The notes below the pieces were generated by a model that was not told the origin of the DNA, did no database searches, and worked only from the letters and a program-made list of their open reading frames with translations. DNA of 16,296 nt from CAXYVC01 sp964292295 (GTDB lineage: Bacteria; Acidobacteriota; Holophagae; Holophagales; Holophagaceae): positions 1-16,296 of the forward strand of contig CAXYVC010000056.1 in NCBI GenBank assembly GCA_964292295.1, written 5' to 3'. A program made the translations under genes and the position numbers. Of the stretch, positions 8,882-15,142 are shown piece after piece. How positions within the stretch are numbered: the first letter of the stretch is position 1; the number at the start of each line of letters is the position of its first letter.

Positions 8882-9897
8882 TGCGCCACCTCCACGCGCT
8901 GGCCGTCCCGCAAGGCACCGGGCGCGTCGATCACCGCCTCGCCCTTGGACAGGCCCGCGCGCACGGGGTAGCGGTCGCCCTGGCGCTCGCCCAGGGAGAG
9001 CCAGCGGAGCTCGGCGCGTCCTTCCCGCACCACGAAGACGCCTATGAGCTCGCCGCGCTGGACGAGGGCCGAGGCGGGCACGGTGACGTCTCCCGCGGGG
9101 GAGGCGGGCGCGGAGGGCAGGCGCAGGCGCGCGAAGCTGCCGCTGCGGAGACCCTCCCGGGGCTGGATCACGCGGGCCCGGAGCGCGCCGCGGTGGGAGA
9201 CCGGGTCGCCGCCGGTGGCGAGGGCCGTGACCACGGCTTCGCCCTTGAGGCCCTCGGCCTCGAAGGGCAGCTTCTGGCCGAGCTTCAGTCCTCTGGCTTC
9301 CGCCTCGGAGACCGAGCCCACGAGTTCCAGGGCGCCCTGGCCCTCCAGCTCCACGAGGGGGCTGCCGGGGCCGACGAAGTCGCCGTCGTTGATGCGTCGG
9401 GCCTGCACCACGCCGGAGAAGGGCGCGCGGATGCGGGTGTAGGCGAGGTTCGCCTTCACCTGTGCGAGACCCGCCTGGGCCTGGGCCAGCTGCGTGCGAG
9501 CCATGTCCTGCTCCGCGGCGGTGGAGGCGCCCGCCTTCATCAGGTTCTCCATCCGGCGGGCCTGGGCCTGGGCGGCGGCCAGGGCAGCCTCGGCGGCCTT
9601 CAGGCCGCCCTGGAGATCCTCGTCCGCGAGGCTCACCAGCAGGGTGCCGGCGGCCACCTTCTGGCCTTCGTTCACGTGCACTTTCTTCACGCTGGCCGCC
9701 CTGCGGGCCCTGAGGGCGGCCCGGCTGGGGGGGGTCGGGGTGGGGGGCTGCCAGCCGGCGCTCCCGGCTTCCTGGGAAGAGGCGAGCCGGACCCTTGCGG
9801 GGGGCGGCGCGGCGGCTTCGGCGGCCTTCCGGGAGCCGCAGCCGAGGGCCGCGAGCAGCAGGGCAAGTCCGGTGAGGGGCAGGATCACGCGATTCAT
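8878..9897 (-). CDS. RND efflux periplasmic adaptor (membrane-fusion lipoprotein)
   Basis: A 339-residue HlyD/AcrA-type adaptor that links the inner-membrane pump to the outer-membrane channel. Seen: a lipoprotein signal with the ALGC box (Cys20 as lipidation site), a biotinyl-lipoyl half-motif VKKVHVNEGQKVAAGTLL near 70-87, a Gln/Ala-rich alpha hairpin at about 95-150, the second lipoyl half IRAPFSGVVQARRINDGDFV near 156-175, and a beta-barrel domain with VPASALVQRGE near 273-283. AAGGAG overlaps the stop of the TolC gene 4 bp upstream, and the stop overlaps the pump start. Oddity: residues 50-57 read PPTPTPPS from an almost pure C tract where homologues normally have a TGTV-like strand; see findings. 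Confidence 0.93.
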   Translation of the reverse strand: MNRVILPLTGLALLLAALGCGSRKAAEAAAPPPARVRLASSQEAGSAGWQPPTPTPPSRAALRARRAASVKKVHVNEGQKVAAGTLLVSLADEDLQGGLKAAEAALAAAQAQARRMENLMKAGASTAAEQDMARTQLAQAQAGLAQVKANLAYTRIRAPFSGVVQARRINDGDFVGPGSPLVELEGQGALELVGSVSEAEARGLKLGQKLPFEAEGLKGEAVVTALATGGDPVSHRGALRARVIQPREGLRSGSFARLRLPSAPASPAGDVTVPASALVQRGELIGVFVVREGRAELRWLSLGERQGDRYPVRAGLSKGEAVIDAPGALRDGQRVEVAQ

Positions 9898-9901
9898 GGC
9901 T

Positions 9902-11194
9902 TCACTCCTTCACGCCTTCCACAGGGGTTCCCAGGGCAAGGTCCAGGGCGGCCTGGCCGAGCCTCAGGCCCAGCTGGCTGTCCAGCAGCAGCGTGCGGGC
10001 GCCGGAGAGGCCGGCCTCCGCGTCCAGCACCTCCACGAGGGGCAGCAGGCCCTCCCGGTGGCGGGCCAGGCGCACGGCGCGCACGGATTCCGAGGCGGCC
10101 AGGGCCTCCAGCGCAGCGGCCTGGCGCGCCCGAGCGCTTTCCAGGGCGTGGCGCGCCTCCTCCACGTCGCGGGAGGCCTGGGCCTCCTGCCACTTCAGGC
10201 CCAGTTCCGCGGCGCGCTCCGCGGCCCGGGCCGCGGAGGCCTTCCTGAGGTCGGAGACCTGGAAGCTCCAGCGGGCGCCGAGGGAGACGGTGCTCCAGGA
10301 GCCTCCCGCGTTCCAGGAGTAGCGCGCGGTTCCGAGGCTCGCGCTGAGGCCCAGTTCGGGCTTCAGGCTTCCCCTTGCCGCCGCCGTGCCTGCGCGGGCG
10401 GCCTCCACCTGCAGGCGCGAGGCCTCCAGGTCGCCGCGGGAGGCGGGCTGTTCCAGGCGTTCCGCGGGGTCGGAGAGCGGCGTCGTGAGCGGGCGATCCC
10501 CGGACAGGCCGCCCACCAGGAGGGACAGGGCGGAGCGGCTCGAGGCCAGGCGCTGGCGGGCCTCCGCCACGCCGGCCTCCGCCTGGGCCCGGAAGGCCCG
10601 GGCGCGGTCCGCCTCCGAGCGCAGCATCAGGCCCTGTTCCGCGCGGGCGGCGGTGAAGGCCTCGGTCTCCCGGGCCTGGCGCAGGGTGTCCTCCGCCCAG
10701 CGCAGGCCCTGCTCCGCCACCCGGGTGCCGAAGTAGGCGCGGGTCACGGCGTAGGCCACCTCCTGGCGGCGCCGGGACTGGCTGGCCGCCTCGGCGCGGG
10801 CGAGGGCCTCGCCCGCCCGCCGGGCCGCCGTGATGCGCCCGCCCGCATACAGGGGCTGGGTCAGGCTCAGGCTCGCGCCCAGTCCGGTCATGGGGTCCGG
10901 GTGGTTCAGGCTTCCGGGCAGGAAGTCCGCCTGGGCGATGCGCGCCTGGTTCAGCTTGGTGCCGAAGGCCATCATGGGCTCGTCCGTGCGCTGGAGGCCC
11001 GCGCTGGCGGCGAGGACGGGGAGGCGCAGGTCCCGCAGGGCGGCGGCTTCCAGCCGTGCCTTGTCCACCAGGGCCTCCCCGGCCTGGAGGCCCGCCTGGC
11101 GGGACCAGGCCTGCCGGATGGCCTCGGGAAGCGGAAGGGGCTGGGCCGCGAGCGCCGACGCGGCCAGGGCCATCAGCGGGGAGAGGGAGCGCAT
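9902..11194 (-). CDS. TolC-family outer-membrane efflux channel
   Basis: A 430-residue outer-membrane efflux protein of normal length, first gene of the operon. It should form the trimeric exit duct for the RND pump. Seen: a signal peptide MRSLSPLMALAASALAAQ, then the OEP repeat with LPLPEAIRQAW at the start of the first helical hairpin, the characteristic FGTKLNQARIAQADF-PGSLNHPDP segment near 77-101, SLTQPLYAGGRITAARRAGEALARAEA near 109-135, long Ala/Arg/Glu coiled-coil helices, and a second repeat with SLKPELGLSASLG and ARWSFQVSDLRKA, ending in LLPLVEVLDAEAGLS and LGLRLGQAALDLALG. The ATG at 11194 is chosen over one at 11257 because AAGGAGT lies at the right distance and a signal peptide follows immediately. 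Confidence 0.93.
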   Translation of the reverse strand: MRSLSPLMALAASALAAQPLPLPEAIRQAWSRQAGLQAGEALVDKARLEAAALRDLRLPVLAASAGLQRTDEPMMAFGTKLNQARIAQADFLPGSLNHPDPMTGLGASLSLTQPLYAGGRITAARRAGEALARAEAASQSRRRQEVAYAVTRAYFGTRVAEQGLRWAEDTLRQARETEAFTAARAEQGLMLRSEADRARAFRAQAEAGVAEARQRLASSRSALSLLVGGLSGDRPLTTPLSDPAERLEQPASRGDLEASRLQVEAARAGTAAARGSLKPELGLSASLGTARYSWNAGGSWSTVSLGARWSFQVSDLRKASAARAAERAAELGLKWQEAQASRDVEEARHALESARARQAAALEALAASESVRAVRLARHREGLLPLVEVLDAEAGLSGARTLLLDSQLGLRLGQAALDLALGTPVEGVKE

Positions 11195-11212
11195 GGGGAG
11201 ACTCCTTCGGAT

Positions 11213-11249
11213 GGGGCGGTGGGAGGGAGGATGGGGCGGCGGGGCGGGG
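11213..11249 (+). repeat. G-tract block, potential G-quadruplex
   Basis: Six runs of three or four G occur within 37 bases on the + strand (11213-16, 11221-23, 11225-27, 11233-36, 11241-44, 11246-49). The block lies between the likely promoter island and the TolC start, in the strand that is template for the efflux operon, so the mRNA leader would be C-rich. Confidence 0.5.
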
Positions 11250-11272
11250 TACGCCACGTTTTGCTATTTGGA

Positions 11273-11286
11273 TGCATAACCATGCA
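11273..11286. promoter_or_regulatory. palindrome, possible operator of the efflux operon
   Basis: A perfect inverted repeat TGCAT-AACC-ATGCA lies within the AT-richer island 79-92 bp upstream of the TolC start codon. Its 5-4-5 layout is compatible with a dimeric regulator site, but no regulator gene is visible in the window, so the assignment is inference. Confidence 0.35.
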
Positions 11287-11320
11287 GGAATGTTATAGGG
11301 GGACCGCCGCCTCCTGTCCA

Positions 11321-11337
11321 CCCCCGATCTCCGGGGG
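11321..11337 (-). terminator. weak hairpin downstream of pabC
   Basis: On the - strand CCCCCG-GAGAT-CGGGGG forms a 6-bp GC stem with a 5-base loop, 16 bases after the pabC stop. No T tract follows, so it may be a weak or Rho-assisted terminator, or incidental in this GC-rich DNA. Confidence 0.3.
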
Positions 11338-11352
11338 GGCCGGTTCTCCCCG

Positions 11353-12069
11353 TCAGGCCAGGGCCCGCAGGATCGCGCCGTGGCCTGGCGGGGCCCGTCC
11401 CCGGGCGTCCGCCACGGGGAGGGCGCCCCGCAGGGCGGTCACCAGGAGCAGGCCCTCGGCGGTGTCCGGCGCCGCCGCCTCCAGCGGGGCCTCCCGCACC
11501 AGGCCGGCCTCCAGGAGCACGCGCCGGGCGATGCCGGGCAGGGCGCCTTCGGAGACCGGGGGCGTCCACCAGGTGCCGCCGCGGCGCAGCAGCAGGGTGC
11601 AGCGGCCGCCGTCGCTGAGGCGGCCGTGCTCGTTGGGGGCGATGCAGTCGAAGCAGCCCCTCGCCTCCGCCTCGCGGTGCAGCAGGCGGTTCTCCAGGTA
11701 GGCGAGGGTCTTGAAGCGGTTCAGGGGGGAGGTCGAGGCGCGGGTCAGCTCGCGGGAGAGGGCGAGCCGCGGCAGGGTGGAGAGGGGCGGAGGCGGCGGC
11801 CCCAGGCGCACGGCGAGCCGGCCGTCCACCGCCAGGAGGCGCAGGCTGCCGCGCCGGGTGGAGGCCAGTTCCGTATGGGCGGCCAGGAAGGCCTCCACCG
11901 CATCCGGCTCCGGTGGCGCGGGAAGGCCCAGGAAGGCGCAGCCCTCCGCCAGGCGCGCCAGGTGCAGGCCGAGCCAGCGGGCGCGTCCCTCCTGCACGCG
12001 GAGGGTCTCGAAGAGGCCCCAGCCGTGGCGGGCATCCGAATCGGCCAGCTCCGGGGCGTAGGCGGTCAC
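11353..12069 (-). CDS. pabC: aminodeoxychorismate lyase (PLP fold type IV)
   Basis: A 238-residue protein of the branched-chain aminotransferase-like family, in the position of PabC (4-amino-4-deoxychorismate lyase, EC 4.1.3.38), which releases pyruvate to give p-aminobenzoate. Seen: GWGLFETLRV near 16-25, HLARL near 36-40, the PLP-lysine segment NRFKTLAYLENRLL with Lys120, and GALPGIARRVLLE near 175-187. The start is a GTG that overlaps the pabB stop (GTGA), implying translational coupling; the open frame extends far upstream but that part lies in pabB. Odd: the usual EGT-SN-type segment before the TP turn reads LSDGGRCTLLL (Asp153), so the conserved Glu and Asn are changed. A D-amino-acid or branched-chain aminotransferase is an alternative, but context strongly favours PabC. 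Confidence 0.85.
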   Translation of the reverse strand: MTAYAPELADSDARHGWGLFETLRVQEGRARWLGLHLARLAEGCAFLGLPAPPEPDAVEAFLAAHTELASTRRGSLRLLAVDGRLAVRLGPPPPPLSTLPRLALSRELTRASTSPLNRFKTLAYLENRLLHREAEARGCFDCIAPNEHGRLSDGGRCTLLLRRGGTWWTPPVSEGALPGIARRVLLEAGLVREAPLEAAAPDTAEGLLLVTALRGALPVADARGRAPPGHGAILRALA

Positions 12070-13325
12070 GAGCTCAAGCACTGGACCAGGCTCCTTCCCT
12101 TGTGCAGGGTCTCCGCATACTCGTCTTCCGGGTCCGAGCCCCACACCACGCCCCCGCCCACGCCGAAGCGCAGGAGGCCCTCCGAGGCCCAGGCGGTGCG
12201 GATGGGAAGGGCCAGGTCGCCCTGCCCCAGGTCGTGGCGCAGCCAGCCCAGGGCGCCGCAGTACACCTGGCGCGCGCAGCCCTCGAGGCGGCGGATCATC
12301 CGCATGGCCGCCAGCTTGGGGCAGCCCGTCACGCTGCCGCCGGGCAGCAGGGCCCGCATCAGGGCCTGGAGATCCGTCCCGGGCGCGAGCCGACCACGGA
12401 TCTCGGACACCAGGTGGTGCACGTTGGCGTAGGACTCCAGCACGGGGAAGTCCCCCGTCGTGACGCTGCCCGGCAGGCAGACCTGGGCCAGGTCGTTGCG
12501 GAGCAGGTCCACGATCATGGCCAGCTCGCTGCGGTTCTTGGGGCTCGCCAGCAGCGCCTCCGCCAGGGCGGCGTCCGCCTCCGGCGCGGCGCCCCGCGGC
12601 GCGGTGCCCTTGATGGGCCGGGTGGAGAGCCAGCCCTCCTCGAGCTTCAGGAGCTGCTCGGGGCTGCTGGAGAGCACGGCCCAGCCGGGCCCGGCGACCA
12701 GGCCTGAGTGGGGCGCGGGGTTGGCGCGCAGCAGGCGGCGGGCCAGCTCCCGCAGGTCGCCCTCCCAGGCCCAGGTCTCCTGGCGGGTGAGGTTCACCTG
12801 GTAGACGTCGCCCTTCGCGATGCCCTCCCGGATCTCCCGCACCTTGGCGGCGTAGCCTTCGGGCGTGTCCGTGTCCGCCACCTTCCGGGCGCGGAAGGGG
12901 CCCGCGCCCAGCGTGTGGGCCTGGGCGGGAAGGGCGGGCAGGCCCTCCCGCAGGGCCTCGTGCAGCAGGCCCGTGGCGCGGTCGTGCACGAACAACTCCC
13001 GGTGCAGGGCGAAGGCCACCTCGGGCAGGGGCAGGGCGGCGGCCCGGGGTGCGCCCGCCAGGGGTTCGAGGCGCATGCCCGCCTCGTAGGAGGCGAAGCC
13101 CAGGAAGTCGGGCAGGATGGGCGGAAGCGCGCCCTCCCGGGCGATCTCCCAGCTTCCCAGGGCGAAGCCCTCCCGCAGGGCCAGGGGCTCCCGGCCCAGG
13201 ATGGCGAAGCGGCCCTCCCCGTGGAGCAGGGCGAAGGGGCGCGCGTCGGCGAGGTCCAGCAGGCCCTCGGGTCCCAGGCGGGCGGGGCGCGCCCGCCACC
13301 GCTCAGAAAGCGCCGTGCAGGGCAT
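12066..13325 (-). CDS. pabB: aminodeoxychorismate synthase component I
   Basis: A 419-residue chorismate-utilising enzyme that, with the glutamine amidotransferase PabA, makes 4-amino-4-deoxychorismate (EC 2.6.1.85) for folate. Seen: PIKGT at 237-241 with Lys239, the residue that distinguishes PabB from TrpE (PIAGT); ELAMIVDLLRNDLAQV near 267-282; HHLVSEIRGRL near 303-313; GSVTGCPKLAAMRMIRRLE near 330-348, where GAPK is more common than GCPK; YCGALGWL; and VGGGVVWGSDPEDEYAETL-K near the C terminus. The start lies 23 bp inside the end of pabA and the stop overlaps the pabC start. No dedicated strong ribosome site precedes the ATG (GGAG lies 11 bases away), so coupling to pabA is likely. Confidence 0.93.
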   Translation of the reverse strand: MPCTALSERWRARPARLGPEGLLDLADARPFALLHGEGRFAILGREPLALREGFALGSWEIAREGALPPILPDFLGFASYEAGMRLEPLAGAPRAAALPLPEVAFALHRELFVHDRATGLLHEALREGLPALPAQAHTLGAGPFRARKVADTDTPEGYAAKVREIREGIAKGDVYQVNLTRQETWAWEGDLRELARRLLRANPAPHSGLVAGPGWAVLSSSPEQLLKLEEGWLSTRPIKGTAPRGAAPEADAALAEALLASPKNRSELAMIVDLLRNDLAQVCLPGSVTTGDFPVLESYANVHHLVSEIRGRLAPGTDLQALMRALLPGGSVTGCPKLAAMRMIRRLEGCARQVYCGALGWLRHDLGQGDLALPIRTAWASEGLLRFGVGGGVVWGSDPEDEYAETLHKGRSLVQCLSS

Positions 13326-13899
13326 GGCGGAAGAACTCCGGGCCGCTAGGGGTGAGCAAGGAATCGGGGTGGAACTGGAGGCCCGCGATGGGCAGCTCCC
13401 GGTGGCGCAGAGCCATGAGGGTGCCGTCGGCGGTGTGGGCGGTGGCCTCCAGGCAGTCCGGAAGGGCCGTCACGGCGAGGCTGTGGTAGCGCCCCGCGGG
13501 AAAGGGCGAGGGCAGGTCCCGGAAGAGGCCGCGGCCGTCGTGGAAGACCGGCCAGGCCTCGCCATGCACGGGCGCGGACGCGCGGCCCACCCGGCCGCCG
13601 AAGAACACGGCGACGGCCTGGTGCCCCAGGCAGATGCCCAGGATGGGGATGCGCCCCGCGAAGCGCGCCAGGAGGGCATGGTAGAGGGCGGCCTCCTCCG
13701 GCGCGCCGGGGCCGGGGCCCAGCACCAGCAGCTCCGGCGCCAGGGCCTCCGCCTCCTCCGGCGTGCAGCGGTCCGCCCGGCGGAGGGTGAGCGCCGCGCC
13801 GCCCTGCCGGAGGCCCTCCGCCACGTTGTGGGCGAAGGAGTCGAAGGCGTCGACCAGCAGGACGCGGCGTGCCGTCGCTTCCTTGCAGCGCCCTGCCAT
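13303..13899 (-). CDS. pabA: aminodeoxychorismate/anthranilate synthase glutamine amidotransferase
   Basis: A 198-residue class I glutamine amidotransferase that supplies ammonia from glutamine to PabB. Seen: RVLLVDAFDSFAHNVAEGL at 12-30, the oxyanion region VLGPGPGAPEEA near 59-70, the nucleophile elbow GICLGHQAVA with Cys90, GRYHSLAV near 137-143, and LQFHPDSLLT with His177. The third triad residue, Glu in FHPES of the family, is Asp179 here (codon GAT). The ATG at 13899 was chosen because CCGGAGCCGGAG lies just upstream and the family alignment begins soon after; the frame is open further upstream through the tRNA but is not coding. TrpG function cannot be excluded, since the same subunit can serve both synthases, but pabB and pabC follow directly. 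Confidence 0.9.
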   Translation of the reverse strand: MAGRCKEATARRVLLVDAFDSFAHNVAEGLRQGGAALTLRRADRCTPEEAEALAPELLVLGPGPGAPEEAALYHALLARFAGRIPILGICLGHQAVAVFFGGRVGRASAPVHGEAWPVFHDGRGLFRDLPSPFPAGRYHSLAVTALPDCLEATAHTADGTLMALRHRELPIAGLQFHPDSLLTPSGPEFFRHALHGAF

Positions 13900-13916
13900 C
13901 GCTCCGGCTCCGGAAA

Positions 13917-13944
13917 AGCGAAGGGCATCCAGGAGGATGCCCTT
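13917..13944 (-). terminator. terminator of tRNA-Pro, just before pabA
   Basis: On the - strand a perfect 10-bp stem AAGGGCATCC / GGATGCCCTT with a 4-base loop is followed by CGC and TTTT. It begins 14 bases after the encoded CCA of tRNA-Pro and ends about 17 bases before the pabA start. It is a credible intrinsic terminator with a short U tract, and could equally act as a partial attenuator for pabABC. Confidence 0.75.
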
Positions 13945-13958
13945 GCGGGGTTGTTGAT

Positions 13959-14035
<77 letters not shown>

Positions 14036-14044
14036 GAACCTTTG

Positions 14045-14073
14045 ATCCTAGAACCTTGCGGGACCCCGGTCAA
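14045..14073 (-). promoter_or_regulatory. sigma70-type promoter of tRNA-Pro
   Basis: On the - strand TTGACC (14073-14068) and TAGGAT (14050-14045) are separated by exactly 17 bases, and the -10 box ends 9 bases before the tRNA 5' end, which is the geometry expected for a stable-RNA promoter with a very short leader. It lies in the 71-bp gap shared with the divergent surE gene. Confidence 0.75.
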
Positions 14074-14106
14074 GTTCGGATCCTGGGGATGTTCCCCGGG
14101 GGCCCC

Positions 14107-14859
14107 ATGCGCGAACGCCTCATCCTCCTCACGAACGACGACGGGCTCTGGGCGCCGGGTCTGGATCTCCTGGCCGGCGTGGCCTCCCGCTTCGGCCGCG
14201 TGGTGGCGGTGGCTCCCGACCGCAACCGCTCCGGCATCAGCAGCGCCATGAGCCTGCACGGCGTGCTGCGCCTGCACGAGCTGGGGGGAGACCGCTACGC
14301 CTGCGACGGCACGCCCGTGGACTGCGTGCTGCTGGGCATCCGGGGCGTGCTGGAGGGCCGCGTGCCCGACTGGGTGCTCTCCGGCGTGAACCGCGGCCTG
14401 AACCTGGGGGAGGACGTCTTCTACAGCGGCACCGTGGCCGCGGCCTTCGAGGGCAGCATCCAGGGCGCCCGCGCGGCCGCCATCTCCCTGGCGGAGGACG
14501 GCGAGCTGGCCCAGGCGGAGGCCTGGATCGCGCGCTTCCTGGAGCACTTCGACAGCCTGGACCTGGCACCCCGCCGGGTGTGGAACCTGAACCTGCCCGC
14601 GGGGGAGCCGAAGGGCTTCCGCCTGGGGGCCCAGGACAGCCGCAGCTACCACGACCAGGTGGAGCGCCGCCTCGATCCCCGCGGCACGCCCTACTTCTGG
14701 ATCGGCGGCGCGGGCCGCCCCACCTTCACCCACGCGCCGGGCAGCGACGCGGAGCTGGTGCGGGCGGGCTGGGCGGCGGTGACGCCCCTGCGCCTGGACC
14801 TCACGGACCCGGACGCCATGGGCCGCGCCCGGGCCTCCGAGGCCCTGCTGAACGGGTAG
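14107..14859 (+). CDS. surE: 5'/3'-nucleotidase SurE
   Basis: A 250-residue SurE, a metal-dependent phosphatase of nucleoside monophosphates (EC 3.1.3.5) found in the cytosol and linked to stationary-phase survival. Seen: the metal-binding LILLTNDDG at 5-13 (Asp11, Asp12), VAPDRNRSGISSAMSL with Ser42, ACDGTPVDCVLLG near 65-77, and SGVNRGLNLGEDVFYSGTVAAAFEG with Asn95, all in the family order and spacing. I chose ATG 14107, which places the NDDG motif at the usual distance; an in-frame ATG at 14089 would add six residues. The ribosome site is a plain G run (14098-14102) that could pair with flanking C runs (14094-14097 or 14103-14106), so start-site accessibility may be structured. It is followed 4 bp later by the acylphosphatase gene. 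Confidence 0.95.
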   Translation: MRERLILLTNDDGLWAPGLDLLAGVASRFGRVVAVAPDRNRSGISSAMSLHGVLRLHELGGDRYACDGTPVDCVLLGIRGVLEGRVPDWVLSGVNRGLNLGEDVFYSGTVAAAFEGSIQGARAAAISLAEDGELAQAEAWIARFLEHFDSLDLAPRRVWNLNLPAGEPKGFRLGAQDSRSYHDQVERRLDPRGTPYFWIGGAGRPTFTHAPGSDAELVRAGWAAVTPLRLDLTDPDAMGRARASEALLNG

Positions 14860-14863
14860 CCCC

Positions 14864-15133
14864 GTGCGGGTGCGCTTCCGGGTCCACGGGCGGGTGCAGG
14901 GGGTCGGCTTCCGCTGGCACACGGCGGAGGAGGCGCAGGCCCTGGGCCTGGCGGGCTGGGTGGGCAACGCCTGGGACGGCACGGTGGAGGGCGAGGCGGA
15001 AGGGGATCCCGCGCTCCTGGAGTGCTTCCGGAAGGCCCTGCAGGAGGGGCCCAGCATGGCCCGCGTCTCCGGGCTGGACTGGGACGCCGCGAATGGGGGA
15101 CAATCGCTACCCCTTCCCTTTGACATCCGCTAG
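14864..15133 (+). CDS. acyP: acylphosphatase
   Basis: An 89-residue acylphosphatase (EC 3.6.1.7), the usual size, which hydrolyses acyl phosphates such as carbamoyl and acetyl phosphate in the cytosol. Seen: the phosphate-binding VHGRVQGVGFRWHT at 7-20 with catalytic Arg17, and GLAGWVGNAWDGTVEGEAEG with the catalytic Asn35, both at the family spacing. It starts with GTG four bases after the surE stop and has no strong ribosome site, so it is probably translationally coupled to surE. The C terminus SLPLPFDIR is slightly divergent from the common FxIR ending but keeps it. Its location between a nucleotidase and adenine phosphoribosyltransferase looks like convenience of an operon rather than a defined pathway. 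Confidence 0.93.
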   Translation: MRVRFRVHGRVQGVGFRWHTAEEAQALGLAGWVGNAWDGTVEGEAEGDPALLECFRKALQEGPSMARVSGLDWDAANGGQSLPLPFDIR

Positions 15134-15142
15134 CGAGCACCC

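Larger units (their letters stand above)
11195..11352 (-). promoter_or_regulatory. leader/promoter region of the efflux operon
   Basis: This 158-bp gap between the end of pabC and the TolC start has no gene. It holds three things on inspection: a G-tract block on the + strand at 11213-11249, an AT-richer island at about 11259-11299 unlike the surrounding 75% GC, and a possible hairpin next to pabC at 11321-11337. The AT-rich island is the only plausible site for the operon promoter, but I cannot fix convincing -35 and -10 boxes (TTCCTG-17-ATAGCA on the - strand is the best, and weak). Confidence 0.45.

Noticed and set aside
4506..8918. Very long - strand frame that continues upstream of the DUF3187 gene
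   Set aside because: Only the part from 4505 down matches a family; the rest is a Pro/Arg/Gly-rich out-of-frame translation of OsmC, thioredoxin and the pump.
5270..8971. A 1233-codon open frame on the + strand opposite the RND pump
   Set aside because: Its product is a His/Gly/Gln/Glu-rich string with no domain; it is the antisense shadow of a GC-rich gene whose third positions avoid stop codons. The - strand frame encodes a full RND pump.
9494..11701. Long + strand frames opposite the adaptor, TolC and pabC genes
   Set aside because: They are Arg/Ala/Gly-rich shadows without start signals or domains, and they run across the operon leader.
12070..13299. Upstream extension of the pabC frame giving a 648-residue protein
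   Set aside because: The extension is low-complexity and overlaps all of pabB in another frame; the GTG at the pabB stop gives a normal PabC length.
13921..13944. Hairpin before pabA considered as a T-box or folate-type riboswitch
   Set aside because: It is a simple 10-bp stem directly after a tRNA gene, with too little leader sequence for an aptamer.
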